A stretch of 64,000 nt of DNA, taken from NCBI GenBank assembly GCA_020442165.1, contig JAGRKV010000019.1, positions 1-64,000 on the forward strand. Reading direction: 5' to 3'. The notes beneath the pieces are model-generated. The model saw only the letters and a program-made list of their open reading frames with translations, was not told the origin of the DNA and did not search any database. This stretch comes from Hyphomicrobiaceae bacterium (GTDB lineage: Bacteria; Pseudomonadota; Alphaproteobacteria; Rhizobiales; Hyphomicrobiaceae). Positions 16,568 to 26,124 of the stretch are shown piece by piece; the stretch's first letter is position 1, and every line of letters begins with the position of its first letter. A program made the translations under genes and the position numbers.

Positions 16568-17308
16568 TCAAGTCGCACGGCCCGTCTGGCGCTTCTTGAT
16601 CTCTTCCACCCGCTTGCGGATTTCATCAAAGCTCGGGTTTTCCCGCTTGATCCACTCCTGCAGCGCTTGCAGCACCTTTTCGTCTTCGGGACTGAGTTTG
16701 GGCGGTGTGTCCTTCGCGTCTTTGAAACCCACAAGCCGCAGGAACCCGACGCCCGAAGCATCAGCCTTCTTGCCACTGATGTCGCCAGACGCTGGTGACG
16801 GCTCTTCCCAAGTGCAATAGCCAAAGACCCGCCCGGTCAACACGCCGGCATAGAGCACCTTCGCAGTGAACTCCGATGTGCCGCGTGACAGCGACGCATC
16901 GAGGAACATGTCCTGCACTTCCCGCCACGTCCGGCCAAGTCCCTTGTGTTCGCAGTAATAGTCGTGCAGCACCGCGGCATCACGGTAGGGTCCGTCATAG
17001 GGGCCAATACCGCTGCTCCACGCGCCATAGGGTATAGACGCACCGTCCGTCACATAACCGGCGGGCACCTTCCAGGACCGCCCCGCAGAGTCGATGTACT
17101 CGAAATCCTCCAGCAGCCGCGCCTCGCGATAATTGTCGGCGGGCCAGCTGTTCTTGTCAGGCACCAGGAACATGAGCTTCAACTCACTCTGGTAGCCTCC
17201 CGGCTTGCCGAGAAAACTGATCTTGTCGGAAAGTTTTGCAGTGCCTTCGCCGCAAGCCGGCAGCGCAGCCGCGGCAAGCACCGCGACAATGATTGATTGA
17301 AGCCGCAT
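16568..17308 (-). CDS. DUF1353-domain lipoprotein
   Basis: A 246-residue protein from ATG 17308, with AGGAGAT upstream. The signal peptide ends in a lipobox (AAAALPACGEG, Cys19). The mature protein contains the DUF1353 pattern VPAGYVTDGASIPYGAW (about 81-97) and YRDAAVLHDYYCE (about 108-120). The conserved Asp and His of TDGASIP...HDYYC suggest a metal-dependent fold, and the family is also common in tailed phages; activity is not established. A charged helical tail (residues about 205-246) follows. A second DUF1353 lipoprotein lies at 19864-20499. Confidence 0.8.
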   Translation of the reverse strand: MRLQSIIVAVLAAAALPACGEGTAKLSDKISFLGKPGGYQSELKLMFLVPDKNSWPADNYREARLLEDFEYIDSAGRSWKVPAGYVTDGASIPYGAWSSGIGPYDGPYRDAAVLHDYYCEHKGLGRTWREVQDMFLDASLSRGTSEFTAKVLYAGVLTGRVFGYCTWEEPSPASGDISGKKADASGVGFLRLVGFKDAKDTPPKLSPEDEKVLQALQEWIKRENPSFDEIRKRVEEIKKRQTGRAT

Positions 17309-17399
17309 CGTTCAGATCTCCTCAAGCCTCGAACCGTTGTGATGACGGTTGGTCGAGGTCGAGGAACGACAGGTTCAATCAAAAGCGGGAGACCATCGT

Positions 17400-18227
17400 T
17401 CAGCAACAGTCCCAGTTGTAGACGACCTTGGAAAAGTCGCGGCGTTTCAGGTCACTTTCGTGCATGAAGAATTGCGCAACGCCGCTATCGCCCCACATGA
17501 TCCCGTCGGTCGTATCGACCGTCAGGAGCGTGAAGTCTCCCAAATCCTTGCCATCCCCGAAGCCGCGCGGGTCCATCTGCGTGAAGGTTGGGTATCCACC
17601 GAGACGCAAAGCCGGTGGCGAAACGAAATCGAAATAGGCATCGCGCAGCGTGTCATCGGCGGCGATCTCCGGCAGCAGCTTGTCAAAGCGATAGTCTGTG
17701 CCGTCCACCGGCATGCGATCGACCCTGAACACGAGCGCGCGCGCCTGGCTTGGCTCCTCCATGGGCAGATAGCCCTTGGGCTCCCGGCTCAAGAAGCTGA
17801 AATCCGATAGCGAAGGCTGCTTCAGGTCCGTGTGATAGGCGCACCGGAACCCTTCTGGCCGGCGAAGGTCGTCGAGGTTGCAGCCGTAGAGATCATCCGC
17901 CGCGATGAAGAACTGCAACAGCCCCGAGCGCGGAAACGGTTCCAGCGGCGGCGTCTCCGCTAGGTTGATCTGCATGAGCAGATAGAGCGGATTGCCCTTG
18001 GCATCGTGCGGATAGGTCTCGGCCGCCGGCCACCACGGCAATCCGCCCACCGCACTTTTGATGGACGGCGAAGCGATACGGTCGCCAAATCCCATCGCGA
18101 TGATCGGCCGTTCGGTCTTGGCTATATCTTCCAGATATGGCGCCAGCAACCCCGAAGCGTCTTCGGCAAGATCGTTGATCGCCGCCTTGCCGCGCTCCCC
18201 GAACAACCATTTGTAGATATCGACCAT
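17400..18227 (-). CDS. DUF1963 (YwqG-like) protein
   Basis: A 275-residue cytoplasmic protein from ATG 18227. It shows the YwqG layout: VGGLPWWPAAETYP (about 60-73), LYLLMQINLAETPPLEPFPRSGLLQFF (split at about 81-107), and near the end LGGYPTFTQMDPR, then LLTVDTTDGIMWGDSG and AQFFMHESDL. The function of this widespread family is unknown. It lies 38 nt downstream of the gatB stop on the same strand and is probably cotranscribed with it. Confidence 0.85.
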   Translation of the reverse strand: MVDIYKWLFGERGKAAINDLAEDASGLLAPYLEDIAKTERPIIAMGFGDRIASPSIKSAVGGLPWWPAAETYPHDAKGNPLYLLMQINLAETPPLEPFPRSGLLQFFIAADDLYGCNLDDLRRPEGFRCAYHTDLKQPSLSDFSFLSREPKGYLPMEEPSQARALVFRVDRMPVDGTDYRFDKLLPEIAADDTLRDAYFDFVSPPALRLGGYPTFTQMDPRGFGDGKDLGDFTLLTVDTTDGIMWGDSGVAQFFMHESDLKRRDFSKVVYNWDCC

Positions 18228-18265
18228 CTCTCACTCTTGCCGTTTTGGGTTGAGAGCTGCGCCGC

Positions 18266-19744
18266 CTACTCCACCCCGAGCTTCTTTTTCAGGATCTCGT
18301 TCACCGCCTGCGGATTGGCCTTTCCGCCTGAAGCCTTCATCACCTGGCCGACGAACCAGCCGATCATCGAGGGCTTGGCCTTCACTGCTTCCACCTTGTC
18401 GGGGTTGGCCGCGATCACCTCATCGACAGCCTTTTCAATGGCGCCGGTATCGGTGACCTGCTTCATCCCCCTCGCTTTGACGATCTCGGCAGGCTCGCCG
18501 CCTTCCGACCAGACGATCTCGAACAGGTCCTTGGCGATCTTGCCGGAGATGGTGCCATTGGAGATGAGATCGACGATACCGCCAATCTGCGTCGCCGACA
18601 TCGGACTGTCGGCAATGTCGTGGCCTTCCTTGTTGAGACGTCCGAGCAACTCGTTGATGACCCAGTTCGCGGTCGCCTTGCCGTCCCGTCCCTTTGCCGC
18701 CGCCTCGAAGAATTCCGCTCGTTCGCGTTCCGACACAAGCACGTTGGCGTCATAGGCCGACAGACCAAAATCCTTCATCAGCCTTGCGCGCTTCTCATCC
18801 GGTAATTCCGGCAGATCGTGCTTCAGGCTCTCGACATAGTCCTGCGTGAATTCAAGCGGCAACAGATCGGGATCGGGGAAATAGCGGTAGTCGTGCGCCT
18901 CCTCCTTGGAGCGCATCGAGCGCGTTTCGCCCTTTGCGGAGTCGAACAGCCGCGTCTCCTGGTCGATCGTGCCGCCATCCTCGATGATGTCGATCTGGCG
19001 CCGCGCCTCGACCTCGACCGCCTGTCCGATGAAGCGGATCGAGTTGACGTTCTTGATCTCGCAGCGCGTGCCGAGCGGATGGCCTGGACGGCGCACCGAG
19101 ACATTGACGTCGGCTCTGAGGTTGCCCTTGTCCATGTCGCCGTCGCACGTTCCCAGATAGCGCAGGATCGTGCGCAGCTTCGTCACATAGGCCTGCGCCT
19201 CCTTGGCCGAACGCAGATCGGGCTTCGACACGATTTCCATCAGCGCCACGCCCGAGCGATTGAGATCAACGTAGGAATATTCCGGATGCTGGTCGTGGAT
19301 CGATTTGCCGGCATCCTGTTCCAGGTGCAGACGCTCGATGCCAACAGTCTTGGCCTCGCCATCCACCTCGATTTCGATCTCGCCCTCGCCGACGATCGGC
19401 TGCTTGTACTGCGAGATCTGATAGCCCTGCGGCAGGTCGGGATAGAAATAGTTCTTGCGATCGAACACGCTCCGCCGATTGATCTCGGCCTTGAGGCCAA
19501 GCCCGGTGCGGATCGCCTGCGCCACGCACTCCTCGTTGATGACCGGCAGCATGCCCGGCATCGCCGCATCGACAAGGCTCACATGATCGTTGGGTTCGCC
19601 GCCGAATTCCGTCGAGGCACCTGAAAACAGCTTGGCGCGGGAGTTGACCTGCGCATGCACCTCCATGCCGATCACGACTTCCCAGTCGCCCGTGGCGCCC
19701 GGAATCAGCTTGTCGCTCTTTGCGCTTGCGGCCTTGTTTGCCAT
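18266..19744 (-). CDS. gatB: Aspartyl/glutamyl-tRNA(Asn/Gln) amidotransferase subunit B
   Basis: A 492-residue GatB. It binds Glu-tRNA(Gln) or Asp-tRNA(Asn), phosphorylates the side chain with ATP, and receives ammonia from GatA. The N-terminal signature is [20 protein letters not shown], followed by the zinc/ATP region and [14 protein letters not shown], and the C-terminal YqeY-like helical domain ([18 protein letters not shown]). I chose ATG 19744 ([12 protein letters not shown]); upstream in-frame starts run into the promoter of the divergent gene. gatA and gatC lie 2.6 kb away on the same strand, so the three subunits are not in one contiguous operon. Confidence 0.95.
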   Translation of the reverse strand: MANKAASAKSDKLIPGATGDWEVVIGMEVHAQVNSRAKLFSGASTEFGGEPNDHVSLVDAAMPGMLPVINEECVAQAIRTGLGLKAEINRRSVFDRKNYFYPDLPQGYQISQYKQPIVGEGEIEIEVDGEAKTVGIERLHLEQDAGKSIHDQHPEYSYVDLNRSGVALMEIVSKPDLRSAKEAQAYVTKLRTILRYLGTCDGDMDKGNLRADVNVSVRRPGHPLGTRCEIKNVNSIRFIGQAVEVEARRQIDIIEDGGTIDQETRLFDSAKGETRSMRSKEEAHDYRYFPDPDLLPLEFTQDYVESLKHDLPELPDEKRARLMKDFGLSAYDANVLVSERERAEFFEAAAKGRDGKATANWVINELLGRLNKEGHDIADSPMSATQIGGIVDLISNGTISGKIAKDLFEIVWSEGGEPAEIVKARGMKQVTDTGAIEKAVDEVIAANPDKVEAVKAKPSMIGWFVGQVMKASGGKANPQAVNEILKKKLGVE

Positions 19745-19863
19745 GGCGGTTTCGTGCAGCCTCCGAATTGTCGTCATGGGGCTCTGGTAGGACCACAGCG
19801 CAGCTTGGTCAAGCGGTGGTCCAGCCGGGGAAACGAGGGATCGCGAAGGGGGGAGTGCGTTAA

Positions 19864-20499
19864 ATGAGGCGTTCGAAAGCAATTGCGGTGGTGGCCATGG
19901 CCTCGCTGGGCCTCGGCGGTTGTCTGGATTTCATTTATGGCTGGCACTACGACCAGACCAAGACCGGCGACCTGAAGGGAACAATCCGCATTCGCTGGGT
20001 GGCAAACGACCAGTTCGTCTACGAGCCCGATCCCTCCGACCCACTGCGGTTCAAGCGCGCCGACGGCAGCATCATCGAGCCCAGAACGATGTATACCGAC
20101 GGCGGCTCCATCCCGCAGGCTCTGCGCGCCATCAAGGCTTATTCGCCCTGGGGCTATGCGCCAGCCTTCCTCATCCACGATTGGCTGTTCGTCGTGAAGC
20201 AGTGCAAGCTCTCCGGCCACGAAAAGCTCACCCTCGAAGACGCCGCCAATGTGATGGCCGAGGCCATGAAGACGCTTATGGAGAAGCCGGACTTCGGCGG
20301 CGTCAACAAGCTCGTCCATTACTCGATGTACGAAGGCGTGCGTTCAAGTACGGCCAGAGACTATTGGGATCAGGGCGCCTGTAATCCGCCCAACGCCAAG
20401 ATGGAGCGCGTGCCCGCAACCACCAAGACACGGTCGCTTGGAACCCCGCGATCAGCCGATCAGGAAACGCTGCCAAGCTTCACGATAAAGATCCCTTGA
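19864..20499 (+). CDS. DUF1353-like lipoprotein
   Basis: A 211-residue protein from ATG 19864. The signal peptide ends with [10 protein letters not shown], a good lipobox with Cys20. The central region [15 protein letters not shown] (about 76-90) and [13 protein letters not shown] (about 100-112) matches the TDGxSIP...HDW pattern of DUF1353, the same family as the 16568-17308 product but divergent in sequence. It is periplasm-facing with unknown activity. It is transcribed divergently from gatB and ends just before a two-hairpin dispersed repeat. Confidence 0.75.
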   Translation: MRRSKAIAVVAMASLGLGGCLDFIYGWHYDQTKTGDLKGTIRIRWVANDQFVYEPDPSDPLRFKRADGSIIEPRTMYTDGGSIPQALRAIKAYSPWGYAPAFLIHDWLFVVKQCKLSGHEKLTLEDAANVMAEAMKTLMEKPDFGGVNKLVHYSMYEGVRSSTARDYWDQGACNPPNAKMERVPATTKTRSLGTPRSADQETLPSFTIKIP

Positions 20500-20507
20500 T
20501 CCCGCTA

Positions 20508-20610
20508 GGGCATGTTTGGCTGAAGTGAGCAGCGGTTCAGCGTGAAAAACATGCCCAAAACTAAAGGTTAGAGCGCGTTCCCGATTCCCTCGAAAATGAA
20601 CGCGCTCTAA
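20508..20610. repeat. Dispersed two-hairpin repeat, copy A
   Basis: The first hairpin pairs GGGCATGTTT (20508-20517) with AAACATGCCC (20547-20556) around inner arms GCTGAA/TTCAGC. The second pairs TTAGAGCGCGTTC (20568-20580) with GAACGCGCTCTAA (20598-20610). It fills the space between two convergent genes, as REP-type palindromes often do. It is the best-conserved of five copies in the window. Confidence 0.85.
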
Positions 20611-20655
20611 CGCGTTTGCCAAGCAGCGATCATCGAGCGGTTGCGGCAGCCGCCA

Positions 20656-21159
20656 CTATTTCTGCATGACAAGTTGCGGTGGAGCACTCTCGCCTGGCTT
20701 ATACGCACGCACCGGCAGGCCGCCTTTGATCCAGCCCTGACCATAGCGGCCACCGACCATGCCTTCCGCGACATTGATGACGCGCGTATACCCTGCCTTC
20801 TCGAGCGGACCGACAAGCGAACCGGTCCGGTTGCCGGTGCGGCAGATGACGGCCAGAGGCTTGTTGCGGTCGCCGCCCAGCGCGGCATCGAGCTGGCTGA
20901 GGAAATCGGCGCCCTTCTGATGCATCGTTATCGCGTAGCCCGAAGCCGGCAACCCGGTCTGCTGCCACTCCTGCGGCGTGCGCACGTCGATGAGCACGAC
21001 TTCGCCTTTGAGCGCCTTCTCGTTGACTTCGGCAGGGGTCATAACTTCGCCGGCCGCCGCACCCGCCGGCATCAGTGCGCGCAGCAGCATCCATACGCCC
21101 ACCAGTGCGATGCCGAGGTAGACGAGTTTGCTCGCCAAGCCACCTTGTAGAAGTTCCAT
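20656..21159 (-). CDS. Membrane-anchored rhodanese-domain protein
   Basis: A 167-residue protein from ATG 21159; a GTG one codon earlier is possible. One N-terminal membrane helix (about residues 10-35, LVYLGIALVGVWMLLRAL) is followed by a rhodanese domain with VLIDVRTPQEW and the active-site loop ICRTGNRTGSL carrying the persulfide-forming cysteine. It ends in a short tail. The family transfers sulfane sulfur or serves as a redox/signalling module, here on the periplasmic side of the membrane. The substrate is unknown. Confidence 0.88.
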   Translation of the reverse strand: MELLQGGLASKLVYLGIALVGVWMLLRALMPAGAAAGEVMTPAEVNEKALKGEVVLIDVRTPQEWQQTGLPASGYAITMHQKGADFLSQLDAALGGDRNKPLAVICRTGNRTGSLVGPLEKAGYTRVINVAEGMVGGRYGQGWIKGGLPVRAYKPGESAPPQLVMQK

Positions 21160-21370
21160 CACTTACGACCTGCCTAATGAACACCAAACTGAGGAGTATC
21201 TGCGCAGGTGAATATTATCGCGGCTAATGGCTGTCCAGTGCGCCCCATCCCCGCAGCCATAGCCATGAACATCGCTCAGTGGTTTCGCAAACCACGCGCC
21301 GGAATGACCCTGGCGAGTCGTTGCAAGGCACCGTCAGTTGACGGCTTGTTTCATCAAGACAATGAAAAAA

Positions 21371-21673
21371 CTAGCTGATTTTCCTGATGCGCTTGGCAAG
21401 CAGATTTCCCGCAATGGCCCAGAAAAGCCCAAAGACCACTTGCAGCGCGACGATCCCCGCTTCGCCACCCAGGCTAGAAGCGTGCAGCGCGCCGACAAAA
21501 ATCGCGAAATAGAGCAACAAGAACCCCGCCAGCGCGGCCGCAAATGCCGCGACGATCAGCTTCTGCCATTGGTCCGCCTTCAGCCCCATGACGAAGCCGA
21601 CCACGATCACCGCCGGATTGAGGGCAGCGAGGATGACGAGTGTCATCGGGTCAAACATTTTCAAGGTAATCAT
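21371..21673 (-). CDS. Small three-helix membrane protein, unknown
   Basis: A 100-residue protein starting at ATG 21673, with GAGGCGG seven bases upstream. It has three hydrophobic helices (about 10-30, 37-63, 72-90), for example LVILAALNPAVIVVGFVMGL and LQVVFGLFWAIAGNLLAK, and a basic C-terminus RIRKIS. No family with a known role is recognised. It lies between chorismate mutase and the rhodanese on the same strand, but a dispersed repeat separates it from the former. Confidence 0.65.
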   Translation of the reverse strand: MITLKMFDPMTLVILAALNPAVIVVGFVMGLKADQWQKLIVAAFAAALAGFLLLYFAIFVGALHASSLGGEAGIVALQVVFGLFWAIAGNLLAKRIRKIS

Positions 21674-21718
21674 GACACCGCCTCAGGCCCGTTGGGCCGC
21701 ACAATACTCAATGCGTTA

Positions 21719-21819
21719 GAGCATGTTTGGCTGAAGTGTGGTCCGGTTCAGCATGTAAAACATCCCCAAGACAAGAAGATAGAACGTGTTCCCGTTTACA
21801 GCAAAATGGAACGCGCTCT
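21719..21819. repeat. Dispersed two-hairpin repeat, copy B
   Basis: The first hairpin has GAGCATGTTT at its left arm and AAAACATCC (21757-21765) on the right, with inner GCTGAA/TTCAGC. The second pairs AGAACGTGTTCC (21781-21792) with GGAACGCGCTCT (21808-21819). It sits between two minus-strand genes and is partly decayed relative to copy A. Confidence 0.8.
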
Positions 21820-21924
21820 GATGGCCGATAAGACCAAGGCGGCACTGCTTGTCCAGTGAGCAAAGTGAAGCGCACCACTTCACCTTGAGCGGCTGCAATA
21901 GCCTGTCGTTTTGCGGCCAATGTT

Positions 21925-22326
21925 CTACACACTCTTGCCCGAACGCTGATCGCCAGCCGGTTGGCCAGCGGTGTCGCCGCCATTCGTAGCGGCATCGCTC
22001 GAACTCTCGAAGTGCTGGCGAAGTCGCTCCTCTTCGTACTGGATGAACCAGCCGATCATCTGTCGCCACAGCGCCTCGACCAGCGCCGGCGATACCCCCC
22101 GCTCGTCGGCCCGGATGCGAACTTTGTCGATCACCTGCTGGATGCGCCAGGGCACCACAGCCCCTTCCGTTCCATCCTGCTTGAGTTGCCAGGCCCGGTC
22201 GACATACCCGAACCGCTCGGCAATGAGATCAACGAGCGCCCGGTCGATGCGGTCAATTTCTTGCCGCACATCCGACATGTCAAAGCAGTCCTTGGGCGTC
22301 CTGCCGCTACCTTCGCTCGTGCTCAT
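21925..22326 (-). CDS. Chorismate mutase, AroQ type II
   Basis: A 133-residue protein from ATG 22326, preceded by AGGAG at 8 nt. Residues about 18-105 form the all-helical AroQ fold: RQEIDRIDRALVDLIAERFG with the first active-site Arg and the helix that contacts the substrate, then DRAWQLK with the catalytic-type Lys. It converts chorismate to prephenate for Phe/Tyr synthesis, although short AroQ proteins of the PchB type can have isochorismate pyruvate-lyase activity. The C-terminal 25 residues are low-complexity. It follows gatA by 57 nt on the same strand. Confidence 0.85.
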   Translation of the reverse strand: MSTSEGSGRTPKDCFDMSDVRQEIDRIDRALVDLIAERFGYVDRAWQLKQDGTEGAVVPWRIQQVIDKVRIRADERGVSPALVEALWRQMIGWFIQYEEERLRQHFESSSDAATNGGDTAGQPAGDQRSGKSV

Positions 22327-22383
22327 GAACTCCACTCCTACCCCGGGGCATCACCGTGATGTGCCGCAGGTATTCTCAAAAGC

Positions 22384-23880
22384 TCAGCCAAGCCACCATC
22401 GCTGCGCAGGGCTGAAATGACCTGCCGCATCTTCAATTGCCTTGGCCGAGCGGAACAGTGTGCCTTCGTCGAAGGGTTTACCGATCAATTGCAGACCAAG
22501 CGGCGTGCCCTCGCCCGACAGTCCGGCAGGCACCGAAATGCCGGGAAGCCCCGCCATGTTGACCGTCACTGTGAAGATGTCTTCGAGGTACATCGCCAGA
22601 GGATCGCCGGTCTTCTCGCCCTCGGCGAACGCCGGTGATGGCGTCGTCGGCGTCAGCACGACGTCGACCTTGTCCCAGGCCTGATCGAAGTCGCGCTTGA
22701 TAAGCGTGCGCACCTTCTGGGCCTTCAGATAGTAGGCATCATAGTAGCCCGCCGACAGCACATAGGTGCCAATCAGGATGCGCCGCTTGACCTCCTTGCC
22801 GAACCCGGCCGCGCGCGTGTTTTCGTAGGTGTCGATGAGGTCATCGCCCTTGACGCGCAGACCGTAACGAACGCCGTCATACCGCGCGAGGTTTGAAGAG
22901 GCCTCAGCCGGCGCAACGATATAGTAGGCCGGCAGCGCGTACTTGGTATGGGGCAGCGAAATCTCGTGGATGCTCGCCCCGGCGGCCTTCAACCATGCGA
23001 TGCCCTTGTCCCAGAGCGCCTCGATTTCCTTCGACATGCCATCGACGCGATACTCCTTGGGCACGCCAACCCTGAGACCCTTCACGCCCTCCTTCATCTG
23101 CTTGACGTAGTCGGGCACCGGCATATCGACGCTGGTGGTGTCCTTGGGATCGCTGCTTGCCATCGAGCGCAGCATCATCGCGGCATCCTCGACCGTCCGG
23201 GCGATCGGCCCCGCCTGATCGAGTGACGACGCGAACGCCACGATGCCCCAGCGCGAGCAGCGCCCATAGGTCGGCTTGATGCCAACCGTTCCCGTCAATG
23301 CCGCCGGCTGGCGAATCGAGCCGCCCGTGTCGGTCGCCGTCGCGCCCAGGCACAAGCCGGCAGCAACGGCGGCGGAAGAACCACCCGACGAACCGCCCGG
23401 CACGAGCTTGTCCGCCTTGGGCTTGCCATCCGTACCCAAGCGCCGCCACGGCGAGACAACCGAGCCGAAAGCGCTCGTCTCGTTCGACGAACCCATTGCG
23501 AACTCATCATTGTTGAGCTTGCCGAGCATCACCGCGCCCGCATCCCACAAGTTCTGCCCGACGGTCGACTCATAGGTCGGCTTGAAGTCGTCGAGAATCT
23601 TGGAGCACGCCGTCGTCCGGATACCCTTGGTGCAGAACAGATCCTTGTGTCCGAGCGGCAGTCCTTCGAGCAGCCGGGCCCCACCCTTGGCAAGTCTTTC
23701 GTCGCTCGCCTTGGCTTGCGCCAGAGCATGATCCGCCGTCACCAGTATGAAGGCATTGAGTGCGCCATTCGCTTTCTCGATCGCATCAAGGTGCGCGCGC
23801 GTCAGTTCCACGGCCGAGAATTCCTTGCGCTGCAGACCCGCGCGCGCTTCAGCCAGTGTCAACTTCGTCAGATCGGTCAC
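22384..23880 (-). CDS. gatA: Aspartyl/glutamyl-tRNA(Asn/Gln) amidotransferase subunit A
   Basis: A 498-residue amidase-signature enzyme that releases ammonia from glutamine and channels it to GatB. The catalytic triad is visible: Lys79 (PLGHKDLF), cis-Ser164 ([11 protein letters not shown]) and nucleophile Ser188 ([11 protein letters not shown]). The start is GTG 23880, which overlaps the stop of a 49-codon frame upstream as GTGA, so translation is probably coupled to it. gatC lies just before that small frame. The length is normal for the family. Confidence 0.95.
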   Translation of the reverse strand: MTDLTKLTLAEARAGLQRKEFSAVELTRAHLDAIEKANGALNAFILVTADHALAQAKASDERLAKGGARLLEGLPLGHKDLFCTKGIRTTACSKILDDFKPTYESTVGQNLWDAGAVMLGKLNNDEFAMGSSNETSAFGSVVSPWRRLGTDGKPKADKLVPGGSSGGSSAAVAAGLCLGATATDTGGSIRQPAALTGTVGIKPTYGRCSRWGIVAFASSLDQAGPIARTVEDAAMMLRSMASSDPKDTTSVDMPVPDYVKQMKEGVKGLRVGVPKEYRVDGMSKEIEALWDKGIAWLKAAGASIHEISLPHTKYALPAYYIVAPAEASSNLARYDGVRYGLRVKGDDLIDTYENTRAAGFGKEVKRRILIGTYVLSAGYYDAYYLKAQKVRTLIKRDFDQAWDKVDVVLTPTTPSPAFAEGEKTGDPLAMYLEDIFTVTVNMAGLPGISVPAGLSGEGTPLGLQLIGKPFDEGTLFRSAKAIEDAAGHFSPAQRWWLG

Positions 23881-24026
23881 AGCTTCGCCTTTCCCTTGGG
23901 CGTCTCGCAGCTCAGGCAGGTTGCAGTTCCATCCATGCCTGCGCCGACAACATCGATCGAGTAATTGTCGTACTTAGGGAACGCGGACAATGGCCGCTCC
24001 ATCGACGCGCCCTTCAAGCACCCCAT
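23877..24026 (-). CDS. Unannotated 49-residue protein between gatC and gatA
   Basis: ATG 24026 begins six bases... that is, five bases after the gatC stop codon (24034-24032), with GGAG eight bases upstream inside the end of gatC. The frame runs 49 codons, and its TGA (23879-23877) overlaps the GTG of gatA as GTGA. Third codon positions are GC-rich like the neighbours. The peptide has a CLSC pair near the end ([17 protein letters not shown]), a [15 protein letters not shown] segment, and no membrane helix. Ribosome site, both couplings and composition argue for translation. The role is unknown; proximity suggests a link to the amidotransferase. Confidence 0.55.
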   Translation of the reverse strand: MGCLKGASMERPLSAFPKYDNYSIDVVGAGMDGTATCLSCETPKGKAKL

Positions 24027-24031
24027 CACGC

Positions 24032-24319
24032 CTACTCCACGACCTTTGGGACGACGAAGAAATGATCCTCGCTCAACGGCGCGTTGGCGACGATATCGTC
24101 GACTTTCGCCCCGTCGGTCACGACGTCCTGCCGCTTCTTCAGGTCTTGCGCCACAACCCGCGTCATCGGCTCGACGGCATCGGTATCGACCTGCTTGAGT
24201 TGCTCCACCCAGTCGAGGATCCCGGAAAGTTCCTTTTCCAGGCCCTTGGCCTCCTCGTCGGTGATCTTGATGCGGGCGAGACGCGCAATGCGCCGGACGG
24301 TAGTCTCGTCGACGTGCAT
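24032..24319 (-). CDS. gatC: Aspartyl/glutamyl-tRNA(Asn/Gln) amidotransferase subunit C
   Basis: A 95-residue GatC from ATG 24319, the standard size. It wraps around the GatA-GatB interface and stabilises the complex. The N-terminal helix [16 protein letters not shown] and the later EPMTRV segment, followed by [16 protein letters not shown] at the C-terminus, are family signatures. It heads the gatC - small ORF - gatA unit; the promoter presumably lies in the 155 bp before it, after the UPF0173 gene. Confidence 0.95.
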   Translation of the reverse strand: MHVDETTVRRIARLARIKITDEEAKGLEKELSGILDWVEQLKQVDTDAVEPMTRVVAQDLKKRQDVVTDGAKVDDIVANAPLSEDHFFVVPKVVE

Positions 24320-24474
24320 GGAACCCTTCCAGGATGGAAACTTGAGTAATATGGCACCGGCGCGCAGGGGACCTGCGCACCCGTTTCCGCTCTCATAGCG
24401 ACGAAGGCATTCCGGCGCAACCGCACCCGGCGGACCAGCCCCGCCGCGCGCTCATCCGGCGCGCTTCCCCCGCC

Positions 24475-25176
24475 TCAAACCTCGAATGCTTCGCCGACTT
24501 TGGGCAAAGTGACGCTCGCGCCCTGCATCTCGGCGACGAAAGCATCCGCATTGGGCGCAATGATCGGAAAGCTGCCGAAGTGGCATGGTATTACGGTCTT
24601 GAACTTGAAATAGGTCCGGCACGCATAGGCCGCCGTGCGCGCGCCCATTGTGAACCGGTCGCCGATCGGCACGATGCCGATTTCCGGCCGCCAAAGCTCG
24701 TTGATAAGCGCCATGTCGGAAAACACGTCGGTATCCCCCATGTGTAGCAGTACCGGGCCCGCCTTGGGCGTAATCACGACGCCATTGGCGTTGCCCAGTG
24801 GGAAGCCAACATCCAGCTCCACCAGCGCGGCGGAATGGTCGGCCCGAACCAGCGTCACCTTGAAGTCGCCCTGATCTGTCGTCCCGCCCGTATTCATCGG
24901 ATCGAACGCGGTGACACCCAGCTTGGCGAGCCACATGCACAAATCGTAGTTCGTGACGATCTTGGCGCCCGTCGATTTGGAAATCTCCGCCGCATCGCCG
25001 ACGTGATCGCCATGGCCATGCGTTATGACGACGTGGGTCACGCCCGCAACGGCCTTGCCCCAGTCGATACCCGAAGCCTCGAAGCTGGGATTGCCCTTCA
25101 GGAAAGGGTCGATAAGTACGACCGCGGAGCCCGTCTCCACACGGAATGCAGAGTGTCCAAACCAAGTGATCTTCAT
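24475..25176 (-). CDS. UPF0173 metal-dependent hydrolase (metallo-beta-lactamase fold)
   Basis: A 233-residue protein beginning at ATG 25176 with [15 protein letters not shown], the usual start of this family. The metal-binding motif is [11 protein letters not shown] (about residues 53-63), with further ligands in [20 protein letters not shown] and the terminal CHFGSFPI. It is a cytoplasmic MBL-fold hydrolase of unknown physiological substrate. It lies upstream of gatC on the same strand, with a 155-base gap. Confidence 0.92.
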   Translation of the reverse strand: MKITWFGHSAFRVETGSAVVLIDPFLKGNPSFEASGIDWGKAVAGVTHVVITHGHGDHVGDAAEISKSTGAKIVTNYDLCMWLAKLGVTAFDPMNTGGTTDQGDFKVTLVRADHSAALVELDVGFPLGNANGVVITPKAGPVLLHMGDTDVFSDMALINELWRPEIGIVPIGDRFTMGARTAAYACRTYFKFKTVIPCHFGSFPIIAPNADAFVAEMQGASVTLPKVGEAFEV

Positions 25177-25340
25177 GCGTCTTTGCCTTCCCCCGAACCT
25201 GACTGCCAAGTGCGCTGCAGTATAGGTGCTGGCCCGCGATCAACAACTCCCTGAGCGGGCGAACGGCATATCTGACCGATCGAAACAGGCCACGCAAGGT
25301 TCCCCTTTCGCCGCGTCCGCACCCGCGCTATGGGAACTCC

Positions 25341-25862
25341 ATGAGCGATCCACCGGCAACGAACGAACGCGGCAATGAGCCCCCCGAGGCCGGTGTAACG
25401 ACCGCTGATCCTGTTGACTTTGTGCAGCTGTTGCCCGTCGCCGGAAGACTGATCGGCATCGATGCGGGCACGAAGACGCTGGGCCTTGCGCTCTCCGACG
25501 TCACACGCACCATCGCATCCGCGCTGGAAACGATCCGCCGTACCAAGTTCACAGCCGATTCCGGCCGCCTCCTCGAACTCGTCCGCCAGCATCAGGTGGC
25601 CGGGCTGGTCATTGGCCTTCCAGCCAATATGGATGGCAGCGAGGGTCCACGCGCCCAGGCGACGCGCGCGCTGGCCCGCAATCTCAACCGCATCAGTCCA
25701 CTGCCGATCCTGCTCTGGGACGAGCGGCTGACGACGGTGGCCGCCGAGCGTCTGCTCATTGCCGCCGATACCACGCGCAAACGCCGCGCCGAAGTCATCG
25801 ACAAGCTCGCCGCCACATTGATCCTGCAAGGCGCGCTGGACCGTATGCGGATTCTCACCTGA
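25341..25862 (+). CDS. ruvX: Holliday junction resolvase-like RuvX/YqgF
   Basis: A 173-residue RNase H-fold nuclease involved in pre-16S rRNA 5' end maturation. The domain starts after a 30-residue extension with RLIGIDAGTKTLGLALSD (catalytic Asp), then VIGLPANMDGSEGPRA, WDERLTTVAAERLL (Asp/Glu) and DKLAATLILQGALD (last acidic residue). It begins at ATG 25341 and is divergent from the UPF0173 gene. Confidence 0.92.
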   Translation: MSDPPATNERGNEPPEAGVTTADPVDFVQLLPVAGRLIGIDAGTKTLGLALSDVTRTIASALETIRRTKFTADSGRLLELVRQHQVAGLVIGLPANMDGSEGPRAQATRALARNLNRISPLPILLWDERLTTVAAERLLIAADTTRKRRAEVIDKLAATLILQGALDRMRILT

Positions 25863-26124
25863 CGCGATGTGAGTGCATCTCACGCGCAAAATTCGTTAAG
25901 CGCAGCGCCGCGCTAAAAAATCACTGTCACAAGCGCTGCAGCATGACTGGCTAGAATTCCAGCTGCTGGCGCACGATGTATCAAAACAGTCCTATGTGGA
26001 CACCTCAGCTTCGCCAAACACTCGTCCCATGCGCGCCGCATTGACCCGCCAGTGTCGGGACTGACCTGCAGCGGCGCCTAGTGACGTGATCGGTGGCCAC
26101 ACGGGTGGCATGACGGGGTTATGA

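Noticed and set aside
18818..19624. A 268-codon plus-strand frame
   Set aside because: Shadow of gatB; composition is Leu/Arg/Asp-rich and lacks a ribosome site.
25910..25940. GCGC-rich hairpin after ruvX as a terminator
   Set aside because: The stem near 25897-25915 is imperfect and the A-run follows it on the plus strand, giving no U-tract for ruvX.
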